Origin: Comamonadaceae bacterium 2FH
GTDB lineage: Bacteria > Pseudomonadota > Gammaproteobacteria > Burkholderiales > Burkholderiaceae_C
DNA length: 64,000 nucleotides
NCBI GenBank assembly: GCA_005503335.1
Contig: SCMQ01000001.1
Location: forward strand, 186,001-250,000
Direction of reading: 5' to 3'
The notes beneath the pieces are model-generated. The model did not search any database, was not told the origin of the DNA, and saw nothing but the letters and a program-made list of their open reading frames with translations. Shown in pieces: positions 9,123 through 18,255 of this stretch. Within the stretch, counting starts at the first letter, position 1, and every line of letters starts with the position of its first letter. A program made the position numbers and the translations under genes.

Positions 9123-11324
9123 TCAAGCCTTCGCCGCCTTGTTCAGGCGGATCGGCAGCGAGCGGATGCGTTCACCAGTCAGCGCGAAGAGCGCATTCGC
9201 GACCGCCGGCGCCGTCGGCGGCACGCCGGGCTCGCCGACGCCGGACGGATTTTCGCGAGAAGCGACGATGTGCACGTCGATCTTTGGCATCTCATTGATG
9301 CGCAGTATCGGGTAGTCGTGGAAATTGCCTTGCTCGACGCGGCCGTCCTTCAGCGTGATCTCTTCGTGCAGCGCGGCCGACAGCGCGAAGCCGATGCCGC
9401 CTTGCATCTGCGCGCGAATCACGTCGGGGTTGACCGCCACGCCGCAATCGACGGCGCACACCACACGCTCGACGCGGAAGCCACCGTCCGGCCGCATCGC
9501 GACCTCAGCGACTTGAGCGACGTAGGTATGAGTGTACTCGTGCACCGCGATGCCGCGCGCCATGCCTTTGGGCAGCGGCTTGCCCCAGCCCGACTTTTCA
9601 GCGGCGAGGTTGAGCACGCCGAGGTACCGCGGATGTTTCGCCAGCATCTCGCGCCGAAACTCGACCGGGTCTTTGCCGGCTGCGGCCGCCAGCTCGTCAA
9701 TGAACGTCTCGGTCGAGAACGCGGTATGCGTCGAGCCGACCGCACGCCACCATTGCACCGGCACGCCGATCTTCGGCGAGGCCAGTTCGACCTGCATGTT
9801 GACGATGTCGTAGGGCAGGCTGGAGGCGCCTTCGACCGACGACGCGTCGATGCCGTTCTTGATGGCAAAGGCGCCGAATACCGTGCCATCGAAGATCGAC
9901 TGCCCGACGATGCGGTGCTGCCACGCCACCAGCTTGCCGCCCGCATCGAGCCCGGCGCGCATCACGTGGTGGTACATCGGGCGGAAGTAGTCGGCGCGCA
10001 TGTCGTCTTCGCGCGTCCATATCAGCTTGACGGGCGCGCGGCCGTTGATCGCCTTTGCGATGAGCGCGGCTTCGACCAGATAGTCCGAATGCGGGGCCGC
10101 GCGCCGGCCGAAGCTGCCGCCGGCAAACAGCATGTGGAGCTTCACCTGCTCGGGCTTCAGGCCGAGCGCTTTGGCGACATTGATTTGATCGTTCGACTGG
10201 AACTGAGCGCCATTCCATATTTCGCAACCGTCCGCGTCGAGCTTCACCACGCCGTTCATCGGCTCCATCGCTGCGTGCGCGAGAAACGGAAAGTCGAAGC
10301 TCGCCTCGAGTTTTTTCGCCGACGAGGCGAAGGCACCTTCGGCGTCACCGACCTTGTGCGCCGGCAGGCCCGGCTTTGTCGCGAGCTCCTTGTACTGCGC
10401 AAGGATTTCGGCGCTGCCCGTCTTCATCGCGCCGCTGTCGTCCCATTGCACCGACAGCGCATCGCGCCCGCGCTTCGCCGTCCAGAAATCCTTCGCGAGC
10501 ACCGCCACGCCTTGCGGAATTTGCACGACGTCGGTCACGCCCTTGATCGCTTTCGCCTTGGCCGCGTCGAACGACCTCACTTTCGCGCCGTACTGCGGCG
10601 GATGCGCGACCACGGCCGTCAGCATGCCGGGCAGCTTCACGTCGATCGTGAAGACCGCGCTGCCGTTCGTCTTGGCCTTCGAGTCCTTGCGCGGAACGTC
10701 CTTGCCGATCAGCTTGAAGTCCTTCGGGTCCTTCAATTTCACGTCGGCCGGCACCGGCATCGCGGCCGCCTTCTGCGCGAGCTGCCCGAAGCTCACCTTG
10801 CGATCGCCGTGCGCGACGACGCCGCGCTCGACCGTGATCGCATCCACCGGCACCTTCCATTCCTGTGCCGCGGCCGCCACCAGCATAGAGCGCGCTGCCG
10901 CGCCCGCCTTGCGCAGCTGCTCATAAGAATTGTAGATCGACGAACTGCCGCCCGTGCCCTGCAATTCGCCAATATGAAAGTTGTTGTAGAGCTTCGCGTT
11001 CGCAGGCGCGCCCTGCACGACGACGCGCGACCAATCGGCATCGAGTTCCTCGGCGAGAATCGTCGCGAGGCCGGTAAACGCGCCTTGACCCATCTCGAGG
11101 TGCTTGGAGATTACGGTCACGGTGCCGTCGGTGCCGATGCGAACGAAGGCATTCGGCGCGAACGTCGCGCCCGAAACATTGCTCACTGCCTTGGCTGGCC
11201 CGCCTGTCCGGGCGAAGACGCCGGGCAGATGGAAGCCGAGCGTCAATCCCGCGCTCGCTGCAGCGCCGGCCTTGATGAATTCACGTCGATCGAGTCGGGT
11301 GTTCGTGGTGCTGATCGTGCTCAT
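9123..11324 (-). CDS. molybdenum hydroxylase large subunit (isoquinoline 1-oxidoreductase beta type)
   Basis: This 733-residue Mo-cofactor subunit starts at the ATG at 11322-11324. Its N-terminus carries a twin-arginine motif (RREFIKAG, residues 13-20) and a hydrophobic stretch, as in IorB-type aldehyde/isoquinoline oxidoreductases, so export with its small subunit is likely. Family motifs include [29 protein letters not shown] and the ending [16 protein letters not shown] with the conserved Glu. These enzymes hydroxylate N-heteroaromatics or oxidise aldehydes using water. The substrate cannot be named. Two large frames on the opposite strand here are shadows. Confidence 0.93.
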   Translation of the reverse strand: MSTISTTNTRLDRREFIKAGAAASAGLTLGFHLPGVFARTGGPAKAVSNVSGATFAPNAFVRIGTDGTVTVISKHLEMGQGAFTGLATILAEELDADWSRVVVQGAPANAKLYNNFHIGELQGTGGSSSIYNSYEQLRKAGAAARSMLVAAAAQEWKVPVDAITVERGVVAHGDRKVSFGQLAQKAAAMPVPADVKLKDPKDFKLIGKDVPRKDSKAKTNGSAVFTIDVKLPGMLTAVVAHPPQYGAKVRSFDAAKAKAIKGVTDVVQIPQGVAVLAKDFWTAKRGRDALSVQWDDSGAMKTGSAEILAQYKELATKPGLPAHKVGDAEGAFASSAKKLEASFDFPFLAHAAMEPMNGVVKLDADGCEIWNGAQFQSNDQINVAKALGLKPEQVKLHMLFAGGSFGRRAAPHSDYLVEAALIAKAINGRAPVKLIWTREDDMRADYFRPMYHHVMRAGLDAGGKLVAWQHRIVGQSIFDGTVFGAFAIKNGIDASSVEGASSLPYDIVNMQVELASPKIGVPVQWWRAVGSTHTAFSTETFIDELAAAAGKDPVEFRREMLAKHPRYLGVLNLAAEKSGWGKPLPKGMARGIAVHEYTHTYVAQVAEVAMRPDGGFRVERVVCAVDCGVAVNPDVIRAQMQGGIGFALSAALHEEITLKDGRVEQGNFHDYPILRINEMPKIDVHIVASRENPSGVGEPGVPPTAPAVANALFALTGERIRSLPIRLNKAAKA

Positions 11325-11340
11325 GATGGCTCCTGCGCAA

Positions 11341-11802
11341 TCAAGCAAGGTTCTTCGCCGCTTCGTGGATCGCGGCGCGGATGCGCGCATACGTCGCGCA
11401 GCGGCAGACATTGCCGGCCATCGCCGCGTCGATGTCGGCATCGGTGGGCGCCGGCTTGTCGCGCAGCAGCGCGACGGCCGACATGATCTGGCCCGACTGG
11501 CAGTAGCCGCACTGCACCACGTCGAGCCTTTCCCACGCCGCCTGCACCGCGCGGCCGTTGCGCGTGGTGCCGACGTTCTCGATCGTCGTGATGCGTTTTC
11601 CTGCCGCCGCCGACAGCGGCACGCTGCACGAGCGCACCGCGTTGCCGTCGATGTGCACGGTGCACGCACCGCACTGCGCGATGCCGCAGCCGTATTTCGT
11701 GCCGGTCAGCCCGATGCCGTCGCGGATCGCCCAGAGCAGCGGCGTGTCGGGCGGCATGTCGACGTTGTGGGTCTTGCCATTCACGTTCAGTGTTTTTGCC
11801 AT
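11341..11802 (-). CDS. molybdenum hydroxylase small subunit, two [2Fe-2S] clusters
   Basis: This protein of 153 residues has the two cluster domains of the family. The plant-type N-terminal cluster is ligated by Cys39, Cys44, Cys47 and Cys59 ([15 protein letters not shown]). The helical C-terminal cluster uses Cys98, Cys101, Cys133 and Cys135 (CGYCQSG and CRCATY). It passes electrons from the Mo centre of the large subunit, encoded 16 bases downstream, to an external acceptor. IorA-type small subunits have no signal of their own and are carried out with the large subunit. The gene begins shortly after a truncated ferredoxin start and a livM tail, that is, at a recombination junction. Confidence 0.94.
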   Translation of the reverse strand: MAKTLNVNGKTHNVDMPPDTPLLWAIRDGIGLTGTKYGCGIAQCGACTVHIDGNAVRSCSVPLSAAAGKRITTIENVGTTRNGRAVQAAWERLDVVQCGYCQSGQIMSAVALLRDKPAPTDADIDAAMAGNVCRCATYARIRAAIHEAAKNLA

Positions 11803-11859
11803 TGCGGTTCCTTCTGCTTGATCATTGCGGGCATCGCGCGCGGAGCGTCGCCCGCGCGT

Positions 11860-11993
11860 TGACGATGCGCGGCATGGCCTCAATGTCCTCATGGTGTTCG
11901 GTCGTGTCAGTCCCCTTGGAGGGGACGTCGGCGGCGCAGGCGCTGCAGTGCGGAACGCACGAGGCAGGCGAAGCCCTGCGGCATCAGGAACAT
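11860..11993 (-). repeat. second livM 3'-end repeat with a ferredoxin 5' stub
   Basis: The minus strand reads [17 protein letters not shown] and ends RRRRPLQGD with a stop (11993-11907), matching the livM C-terminus FLMPQGFVGLVRSALQ. The spacer with GACATTGAGGCC follows, then ATGCCGCGCATCGTC (from 11875), equal to the first codons of the ferredoxin gene (MPRV). The match then stops. Upstream it is fused to RuBisCO-like sequence. Confidence 0.85.
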
Positions 11994-12379
11994 GCCGGCC
12001 AGCCGCCACAGTTTCTGGTAGGCGGGAAAGCCCATGCCGAGCCCCGGATGGCGCGACAGCGCACCCCAGCCATTGCGGTGCGCATGGATCGTCAGCTCGC
12101 TGGACTCGCGCAGGTGCTGCACGGCCGGGAAGCCCACCCAGTTGATGCTCACCATCACGCAGGTGCCGCCGGCGCCTGCGGGTCGATGCGGGTCACGCGG
12201 GCGCGGGCGCGCTGCTTGAGCTCGCTGGTCTCGCCCGGCAGCTCCAGAAAGGTGCCGGACGACTGCTCGCCGGCGATGATATCCGGCACCTTCGGCAGCG
12301 GGTCCGGGCTCTCCACGAAATAGCGTGCCGTGAATTCCGCGCGCTGGCCGCCGTTGTTGCCTGGCATCACGACAGTCAT
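11994..12379 (-). pseudogene. RuBisCO-like protein remnant, internally deleted and fused to a livM tail
   Basis: Two pieces of one gene are recognisable. From the ATG at 12379 the frame reads MTVVMPGNNGGQRAEFTARYF and then AGEQSSGTFLELPGET, which resembles the N-terminus of RuBisCO-like proteins (form IV). After a frame break near 12158 a second piece reads [16 protein letters not shown] and [20 protein letters not shown], then [12 protein letters not shown]; this resembles the barrel segment around the HxHRNGWG motif. Roughly 190 middle codons and the whole C-terminus are missing, so it cannot be active. The 3' side runs directly into a livM end. The family call rests on remembered motifs and should be confirmed by search. 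Confidence 0.72.
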
Positions 12380-12566
12380 CCCGATCAGGCAGCCTGGCAG
12401 ACCACAGGGCAGTCGGTTGGCGTGGATGCATCACCCAATCTAGGTGCGCACCGCGGCAGCGTCTGTCCCCCTCGCGGGGGCGCTGTCACTCTGCATGGGG
12501 ACAGACACCGCGCGCGGGCCTGGTTGTACTTGCACAACGTACCCCGCATCCCATCCAGGAGACATC

Positions 12567-13775
12567 ATGCGCGCATCCCTCGTTACCCTCATGGCCGCCA
12601 CGGCCCTCGCGGTGGTTGTGCCGGCTCAGGCCCAGAAGAATTACGGTCCCGGCGTGAGCGACACCGAGATCAAGCTCGGCCAGACCGTCGCCTACAGCGG
12701 TCCCGGCTCCGCCTACTCGATGGTGGGGCGCATGTCGGTCGCCTATTTCAGGATGTTGAACGAGACGAAGGGCGGTATCAACGGTCGCAAGATCAACTTG
12801 CTGTCGGTCGACGATGCCTACAGCCCGCCCAAGACGGTCGAGGTGACCCGCAAGCTGGTGGAGTCCGACCAGGTGCTGGCGATGGTCAACTCCATGGGAA
12901 CGCCGTCCCAAAGCGCCGTGCAGAAATACCTGAATGCGAAGCAGGTCCCGCAATTGCTGTTCTACGCTTCCAGCCCCACGCTGCACGACTCCAAGTCCAC
13001 GCCTTGGACCGTGCCGTTCGCTTTTGCTTACGAGATCGACGGTTCGATCTACGGCAAGTACCTGGCCCAAGCCAGGCCGAACGCCAGGATCGGCCTGCTG
13101 TACCAGAACGACGACGTCGGCAAGTCCTACGTCCGCGGCTTCCGCGCCGCGCTCGGCGCCAAGACCGCCAACATCGTCAAGGAAGTCAGCCAGGAAATGT
13201 CGGACCCGACCGTGGATACGCAGATCCTGCAACTGCAGGCTGCGGGTGCCGACACGCTGGTGGCGTTTGTTTCGAACAAGGCACAGGCGCAGGCCATCAA
13301 GAAGGTGGCGGCGATCGGCTGGAAGCCGTTCTACATCGTGCCGTACATCTCCAGCTCGATCACCAGCGTGCTGGAGCCTGCCGGCTTGGCCAACTCGGTG
13401 GGCCTGGTGTCCAGCTACTGGTTCAAGGCGCCGTCGGATCCCACCTGGGCCAACGACAAGGCGATGCAGGATTACCTGGCCTTCTTCAGGAAGTACCTGC
13501 CGAACGACCAACCCGGCGACACGACCTCGGTCTACACGTTCATGGGCGCGCAGCTCGTGGCCCTGGCGCTGGAGCGTTGCGGCGACAACCTGACGCGCGA
13601 GAACCTGCTGAAGCAGGTGCAGGGCTTCAAGGACGTGGAACTCGGCATGTTGCTGCCGGGCATGACAATCAACTTCCGGCAGGACGACTACTACCCGATC
13701 CGGCAGGCCCGCCTCGCCTCCTTCGACGGAAAAGCGTGGAAGCCCATGACGGACCTGATCACGATCGAACGCTGA
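12567..13775 (+). CDS. livK: branched-chain amino-acid-type ABC transporter, periplasmic binding protein
   Basis: A protein of 402 residues with a clear signal peptide (MRASLVTLMAATALAVVVPAQ, cleavage after AQA). The ribosome site AGGAGA lies ten bases before the ATG at 12567. The mature part has the Peripla_BP_6 fold (DTEIKLGQTVAYSGPGSAYS and MVNSMGTPSQSAVQKYLN). Members bind amino acids but also aromatic acids, amides and other catabolic substrates. It heads a complete five-gene transporter operon that continues into a ferredoxin and a VOC enzyme, so the ligand is more likely the pathway substrate than an amino acid. It is transcribed away from the RuBisCO-like remnant. Confidence 0.93.
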   Translation: MRASLVTLMAATALAVVVPAQAQKNYGPGVSDTEIKLGQTVAYSGPGSAYSMVGRMSVAYFRMLNETKGGINGRKINLLSVDDAYSPPKTVEVTRKLVESDQVLAMVNSMGTPSQSAVQKYLNAKQVPQLLFYASSPTLHDSKSTPWTVPFAFAYEIDGSIYGKYLAQARPNARIGLLYQNDDVGKSYVRGFRAALGAKTANIVKEVSQEMSDPTVDTQILQLQAAGADTLVAFVSNKAQAQAIKKVAAIGWKPFYIVPYISSSITSVLEPAGLANSVGLVSSYWFKAPSDPTWANDKAMQDYLAFFRKYLPNDQPGDTTSVYTFMGAQLVALALERCGDNLTRENLLKQVQGFKDVELGMLLPGMTINFRQDDYYPIRQARLASFDGKAWKPMTDLITIER

Positions 13776-13798
13776 GCATGCCCCGGGTATTGAGCGGC

Positions 13799-14602
13799 AT
13801 GAACGCGAATACTTCTGCCATGCCCGCATCGCCAGACGTCCTGCTTCGAGTGGAGGAGGTCTCCGTGCGATTCGGCGGCATCGTTGCGCTGGACCGCATC
13901 TCCTTCGACGTGCATCGCGGACAGATCTGCGGCGTCATCGGCCCGAATGGTGCGGGCAAGACCACCCTCTTCAACTGCCTGAGCCGGCTGTACACGCCGC
14001 ATGCCGGCTCGATCAGCTTCGACGGCGCCGACCTGCTGGCGCGGCCGCAGCACGCGATCGCCCAAGCCGGGATCGGCCGCACGTTCCAGAACGTGGCGCT
14101 GTTCCCCGACATGACCGTGCGGGAGAACGTGAAGGTGGGGCGCCATTGCCGCACCGGCACCGGTTACATCGCCAACGCGCTGCGGCTACCCGCGGTCCGC
14201 CGCGAGGAGCGCGAAGTGACCGAGCACACCGAACGCTTGCTGGCGCTGCTGGATCTGGGCGCGGTCTCCGAGGTTCCGGTGAAGCACCTGTCTTTCGGCA
14301 CGCGCAAGCGCGTCGAGATGGCCCGGGCGCTGGTTGCCAACCCGAAACTGCTGCTGCTCGACGAGCCGGCGGCGGGCCTGAATCATGAAGAGGTGGACGG
14401 CCTGCGCGAGCTGATCCTGGACGTGCGCCGCCGCTTCCAAGTCACCGTGTTGCTGGTGGAGCATCACCTGAACCTCGTGATGCGCGTGTCCGACCAAGTG
14501 GTGGCGATGAACTTCGGCCGCAAGATCGCCGACGGGCCGCCCGCGCAGGTGCAGGCGGATCCCGACGTGGTGAGCGCCTACCTCGGCACGGAGACCGTGT
14601 GA
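13799..14602 (+). CDS. livG: ABC transporter ATPase (LivG type)
   Basis: This protein of about 267 residues has Walker A GPNGAGKTT, the LivG-type loop GIGRTFQNVALFPDMTVREN, signature HLSFGTRKRVEMARAL and Walker B LLLLDEPAAGLN. With LivF it powers the LivHM permease. The start is uncertain: ATG codons at 13778, 13799 and 13820 are all in frame and none has a strong ribosome site. It ends with a TGATG overlap with livF, as usual in Liv operons. Confidence 0.93.
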   Translation: MNANTSAMPASPDVLLRVEEVSVRFGGIVALDRISFDVHRGQICGVIGPNGAGKTTLFNCLSRLYTPHAGSISFDGADLLARPQHAIAQAGIGRTFQNVALFPDMTVRENVKVGRHCRTGTGYIANALRLPAVRREEREVTEHTERLLALLDLGAVSEVPVKHLSFGTRKRVEMARALVANPKLLLLDEPAAGLNHEEVDGLRELILDVRRRFQVTVLLVEHHLNLVMRVSDQVVAMNFGRKIADGPPAQVQADPDVVSAYLGTETV

Positions 14603-15315
14603 TGGCAGCCCTGCTCGAAGCAAAGAAGATCGAGGCGTTCTACGGCGGCACGCGCGTGCTCAAGGGGATCGACTTCGAGGTCGCCGAGGGCGGCATCACG
14701 ACCATCCTAGGCGCCAACGGCGCGGGAAAGACCACCACCTTGCGGGCGCTGAGCGGCATGGTGCGCACCAAGGGCGAGATCCACTTCGCCGGCAAGCGGA
14801 TCGACGGCCTCGCCACCGAGAAGATCGCCGCCCTGGGCATCGCCCACGTCCCGGACGGCCGTGGCACGCTCGTGAACATGAGCGTGGAAGAGAACCTGCG
14901 CGTGGGCGCCTACCTGCGCCGCAATGCGAAGGAAGTGGAAGCCGACATGCAGCGCATGTTCGGCTACTTCCCGCGGCTGCGCGAGCGGCGCGCGCAGCAG
15001 GCCGGCACACTCTCCGGCGGCGAGCAGCAGATGCTGGCGATCAGCCGCGCCCTGATGCAGCGGCCCAGGCTGCTCCTGATGGATGAGCCTTCATTTGGCC
15101 TGGCGCCCCTCGTGATCCGGGAGATCTTCGAGATCATGCGAGTGATCAACCGGCAGGAGGGCGTGAGCCTCCTGCTCGTTGAACAGAACGTGGCGCGCGC
15201 GCTGGACCTTGCCGACCACGCCTGGCTGCTGGAAACCGGCAGCACCGTGATGTCGGGCACGGCCCAGGAACTTCGCGACGACGAGCAGATTCGCCGCTCC
15301 TATCTCGGTTTCTAA
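14602..15315 (+). CDS. livF: ABC transporter ATPase (LivF type)
   Basis: A protein of 237 residues beginning MAALLEAKKIEAFYGG, with Walker A GANGAGKTT, the LivF-typical HVPDGRGTLVNMSVEENLRV, signature TLSGGEQQMLAISRAL, Walker B LLLMDEPSFGLAP and switch histidine replaced by Gln in LLVEQNVARAL. Its ATG overlaps the livG stop by one base. LivF pairs with LivG as the second nucleotide-binding subunit at the inner membrane. Confidence 0.94.
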   Translation: MAALLEAKKIEAFYGGTRVLKGIDFEVAEGGITTILGANGAGKTTTLRALSGMVRTKGEIHFAGKRIDGLATEKIAALGIAHVPDGRGTLVNMSVEENLRVGAYLRRNAKEVEADMQRMFGYFPRLRERRAQQAGTLSGGEQQMLAISRALMQRPRLLLMDEPSFGLAPLVIREIFEIMRVINRQEGVSLLLVEQNVARALDLADHAWLLETGSTVMSGTAQELRDDEQIRRSYLGF

Positions 15316-15325
15316 AGGACCACCC

Positions 15326-16195
15326 ATGTTCAGCCTGCTGCAACAGATCGCCTCCGGCGTCGCCATGGGGGGCATCTATGCCTGCCTGGCGCTGGCGCTG
15401 GTGATGATCTACCAGTCCACCCATCACATCAATTTTGCGCAGGGCGAAATGGCGATGTTCTCCACCTTCATCGCGTTCCTGCTGCTCAAGGCGGGACTCC
15501 CGTATTGGCTCGCGGCTCTCGCAACGCTTGCCTTTGGTTTCGTTGCCGGCATGCTCATCGAGCGGCTGATTTTGAGGCCCCTGGGCGAGGTACCCGAGTT
15601 GTCGGTGATCGTCGTCTTCATCGGGCTCTTCATCGGCGTCAACTCGCTGGCCGGCTGGATCTTCAACCACCAAATCGAGCCGTTCCCCAGCCCGTTCCCT
15701 GCGAAAGTGTTCGGCACGACGCTGCTCTCCGGTCATGAGCTGGGCACCATCGCCGTGGTCCTCTTGGTCATGGGGATCCTCTACTGCTTCCTGCGCTTCA
15801 CCAAGGTCGGCCTGGCGATGCGCGCTTCGGCGGAGAACCCGGTGTCCTCGCGCCTCGCGGGCATTCCGGTTTCCATGATGCTGGCGCTGGGTTGGGGCCT
15901 CTCCTCGCTGATCGGCGCCGTCGCCGGGCTGATGGTGGCGCCGGTGGTGTTCCTGGAGCCGAACATGATGGGGGGCGTCCTGATCTACGCATTTGCAGCG
16001 GCGCTGCTGGGCGGTATCGACAATCCCTGGGGGGCGGTCGCGGGCGGCCTGATCGTCGGCATCGTCGAAAACCTGGCCGGCACTTACCTCGTCGGCACGG
16101 AACTCAAGCTGAGCGTGGCCCTGGTGGTCATCGTGGGCGTGCTGCTGGTGCGTCCCTCCGGCATCTTCGGGCGCAAGCTGGTGGTGCGGGTATGA
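15326..16195 (+). CDS. livH: ABC transporter permease (LivH type)
   Basis: A protein of 289 residues with about eight hydrophobic segments. The family features MGGIYACLALALVMIY near the N-terminus, INFAQGEMAMFSTF and the EAA-like loop RASAENPVSSRLAGIPV near residues 170-186 are present. AAAGGA precedes the ATG at 15326. It forms the transmembrane pore with LivM; the stop overlaps the livM start (ATGA). Confidence 0.94.
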   Translation: MFSLLQQIASGVAMGGIYACLALALVMIYQSTHHINFAQGEMAMFSTFIAFLLLKAGLPYWLAALATLAFGFVAGMLIERLILRPLGEVPELSVIVVFIGLFIGVNSLAGWIFNHQIEPFPSPFPAKVFGTTLLSGHELGTIAVVLLVMGILYCFLRFTKVGLAMRASAENPVSSRLAGIPVSMMLALGWGLSSLIGAVAGLMVAPVVFLEPNMMGGVLIYAFAAALLGGIDNPWGAVAGGLIVGIVENLAGTYLVGTELKLSVALVVIVGVLLVRPSGIFGRKLVVRV

Positions 16196-17232
16196 GCGAT
16201 TCGTCGACCTTGTCCATCTCCGCCGACGACGCAGCGCTCGCCCCGGCCGTGCCCACGCTGCGCGCGCGCACGCCCTGGCGCGTGGTCGCCATCGCCATCC
16301 TGGCCGCCGCAGCCATTGCCGTGCCGTTCGTGATGAGCGACTACAGGATCTTCCTCGTCACCAGCACGCTGATCACCGCCATCGCGGTGCTCGGTCTCAA
16401 CATGCTCGTCGGATACAACGGCCAGCTCTCGCTGGGCCATGGGGCGCTCTATGCGATGGGCGCGTACGTCACCGCCATTCTGATGGAGCACGCGCAATTC
16501 GCGTGGTGGGCGACTTTGCCGATCTCCGCCCTGATCTGCTTCGTGTTCGGCTTCCTGTTCGGCTGGCCTGCCCTGCGCCTGAAGGGCCACTACCTTGCCC
16601 TGGCCACTTTCGCGCTGGCGCTGGCCACGCCGCAGCTTCTGAAGCACAAGGCGCTCGAGCCGTGGACGGGGGGCGTGCAGGGCATCACGCTTTTGAAACC
16701 GGAAGCGCCCTTCGGCTGGAAGATTTCCACGGACCAGTGGCTGTACCTGGTGGTGCTTGCGATCACGGCCGTCCTGTTCGCGGCGGCGTGGAACATCCTG
16801 CGTGGCCGGCTCGGGCGGGCCACGGTCGCCATCCGCGAGCAACCGATCGCGGCCTCGGCCATGGGCATCAACGTGCCCTATGTGAAGGCCATGACCTTCG
16901 GCATCAGCGCCCTCTACACGGGCGTCGCCGGCTCGTTGGGCTCCGTCGCCACGGCGTTCGTCGCGCCCGACAGCTTCAACACGTTCGTCTCGGTCTTCTT
17001 CCTGGTCGGCGCCGTGGTCGGCGGGCTGGGGACGATCTCGGGTGCGCTCGTCGGTGCGGCCTTCATCCAGTTCGTTCCGAACCTGGCCGACCAGATTTCG
17101 AAGGCCGCGCCTTCCGCGATCTTCGCGGGCTTCCTGATCCTGTGCATGTTCCTGATGCCGCAGGGTTTCGTCGGCCTCGTGCGTTCCGCACTGCAGCGCC
17201 TGCGCCGCCAACGTCCCCGCCGAGGGGACTGA
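16192..17232 (+). CDS. livM: ABC transporter permease (LivM type)
   Basis: A protein of 346 residues with a cytoplasmic N-terminal extension of about 30 residues, then the LivM membrane core: LGLNMLVGYNGQLSLGHGAL, FLFGWPALRLKGHYLALATF and the loop IREQPIAASAMGINV. The C-terminal [18 protein letters not shown] and the final RPRRGD run through a GTCCCC/GGGGAC palindrome. This C-terminus occurs twice more as orphan fragments at 7802-7855 and 11907-11993, marking livM's end as a recombination point. Confidence 0.94.
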   Translation: MSDSSTLSISADDAALAPAVPTLRARTPWRVVAIAILAAAAIAVPFVMSDYRIFLVTSTLITAIAVLGLNMLVGYNGQLSLGHGALYAMGAYVTAILMEHAQFAWWATLPISALICFVFGFLFGWPALRLKGHYLALATFALALATPQLLKHKALEPWTGGVQGITLLKPEAPFGWKISTDQWLYLVVLAITAVLFAAAWNILRGRLGRATVAIREQPIAASAMGINVPYVKAMTFGISALYTGVAGSLGSVATAFVAPDSFNTFVSVFFLVGAVVGGLGTISGALVGAAFIQFVPNLADQISKAAPSAIFAGFLILCMFLMPQGFVGLVRSALQRLRRQRPRRGD

Positions 17233-17275
17233 CACCGCCGCACCCCTGAACGACATTGAAGCCATGCCCCGCGTC
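17146..17275 (+). repeat. parent copy of the livM-end/ferredoxin-start repeat
   Basis: This segment covers the last codons of livM, the palindrome at 17213-17229, the short spacer with GACATTGAAGCC and the first ferredoxin codons. Inverted partial copies lie at 7768-7855 and 11860-11993. Here both flanking genes are intact, so this copy preserves the ancestral junction. Confidence 0.85.
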
Positions 17276-17587
17276 ATCTACATCCATTCCAGCGGCGAGC
17301 GCAATGAGGTCGAAGTGCCCATTGGGCAGAACCTCATGATGGCCGCAACCGGCCACGGCATCGAAGGCATCGCCGGCGACTGCGGCGGTGCGATGAGCTG
17401 CGCCACCTGCCACGTCGTGGTGGAGGAGTCGTTCGCCGCGCTGCTGCCTGCGCCGGACGACTCCGAAAACCAGATGTTGGACTACACGGCCGCGCCGCGC
17501 CAGGCGAACAGCCGCCTGTGCTGCCAGATCGTGATGAGCGACGCGATCGACGGGATCGCGGTGCGCATCGCCGACCCGCAAGTCTGA
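17264..17587 (+). CDS. [2Fe-2S] ferredoxin, adrenodoxin/putidaredoxin type
   Basis: This 107-residue protein has the cluster motif C-x5-C-x2-C at Cys40, Cys46 and Cys49 (GDCGGAMSCATCHV) and the fourth ligand near Cys86/87 (SRLCCQIVM). This is the vertebrate-type ferredoxin that serves class I P450s and ring-hydroxylating oxygenases. It is the only intact ferredoxin in the window and so the likely partner of the P450 at 1942-3213 and the reductase at 5807-7021. It follows livM by 31 bases and precedes a VOC gene. Two deletion scars elsewhere show that other copies of the locus lost this gene. Confidence 0.94.
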   Translation: MPRVIYIHSSGERNEVEVPIGQNLMMAATGHGIEGIAGDCGGAMSCATCHVVVEESFAALLPAPDDSENQMLDYTAAPRQANSRLCCQIVMSDAIDGIAVRIADPQV

Positions 17588-17613
17588 ACCGCCTTCAACC
17601 GGAGAACGATCCC

Positions 17614-18255
17614 ATGCAAACCACCGCCCCCGAAGTCACTGCCGCAAAGCCAGAGGCGGCTTTGACGCCCAACCCCGGCCTGACGCCGATGATGCTGAAC
17701 CACGCCGCATGGGTCACGCCCGATGCCGCCGCGACGACCGATTTCTACACGCGCATCATGGGGATGGAGCTGGCGAGCACGGTGCTGGACGACAGCATCC
17801 CGTCCACCGGCGACGACATTCCGTACTTCCATATCTTCTTCCGCATGCAAGACGGCTCAACGCTGGCATTCTTCGAAGCGCCCGGGGTGCCGCCCCCGGC
17901 CAAGGCCAGCCATCCCGCTTACGACCTCTTCAACCACATCGCGCTGGAAGCCAAGGACCGCGCCGAGGTGCTGCGCTGGTATGAGTGGTTGAAATCGCAG
18001 GGGGTGGACGTGATCGGCCCGACCGACCATAAGGGTCTGATCCTGTCGATCTACTTCCACGACCCGGCTGGCGTCCGACTGGAGATCACGACCCCGCTCG
18101 ACACGCAGTGGAATCGCCACACCGAGAAGGGCTACGCCGACCTCAAGCTGTGGGAAGACTGCAAGGCCAAGGCCAAGGCCGAGGGACGCGACGTGCCCCA
18201 GGCGCTGATCGAGATGATCAGGGACGTCCGCAAGCGCTACGAGAAGAAGGCATGA
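17614..18255 (+). CDS. VOC (glyoxalase/extradiol-dioxygenase fold) protein, copy 2
   Basis: A protein of 213 residues from the ATG at 17614, with GGAG upstream. It has the same module arrangement as copy 1, with possible metal ligands in LNHAAWVTPDAA, FNHIALEAKD and VRLEITTP. The C-terminal extension of about 50 residues (RHTEKGYADLKLWEDCKAK onward) is helical and shared with copy 1. It sits between a ferredoxin and a DUF3237 gene, so a role after P450 oxidation is likely, such as ring opening, rearrangement or lyase chemistry. The stop overlaps the next ATG. Confidence 0.9.
   Translation: MQTTAPEVTAAKPEAALTPNPGLTPMMLNHAAWVTPDAAATTDFYTRIMGMELASTVLDDSIPSTGDDIPYFHIFFRMQDGSTLAFFEAPGVPPPAKASHPAYDLFNHIALEAKDRAEVLRWYEWLKSQGVDVIGPTDHKGLILSIYFHDPAGVRLEITTPLDTQWNRHTEKGYADLKLWEDCKAKAKAEGRDVPQALIEMIRDVRKRYEKKA

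Noticed and set aside
9270-11486. A 738-codon open frame on the plus strand opposite the Mo-hydroxylase large subunit
   Set aside because: It is rich in Arg/His/Leu with no family motif and lies antisense to a clearly conserved gene; a product of high-GC codon bias.
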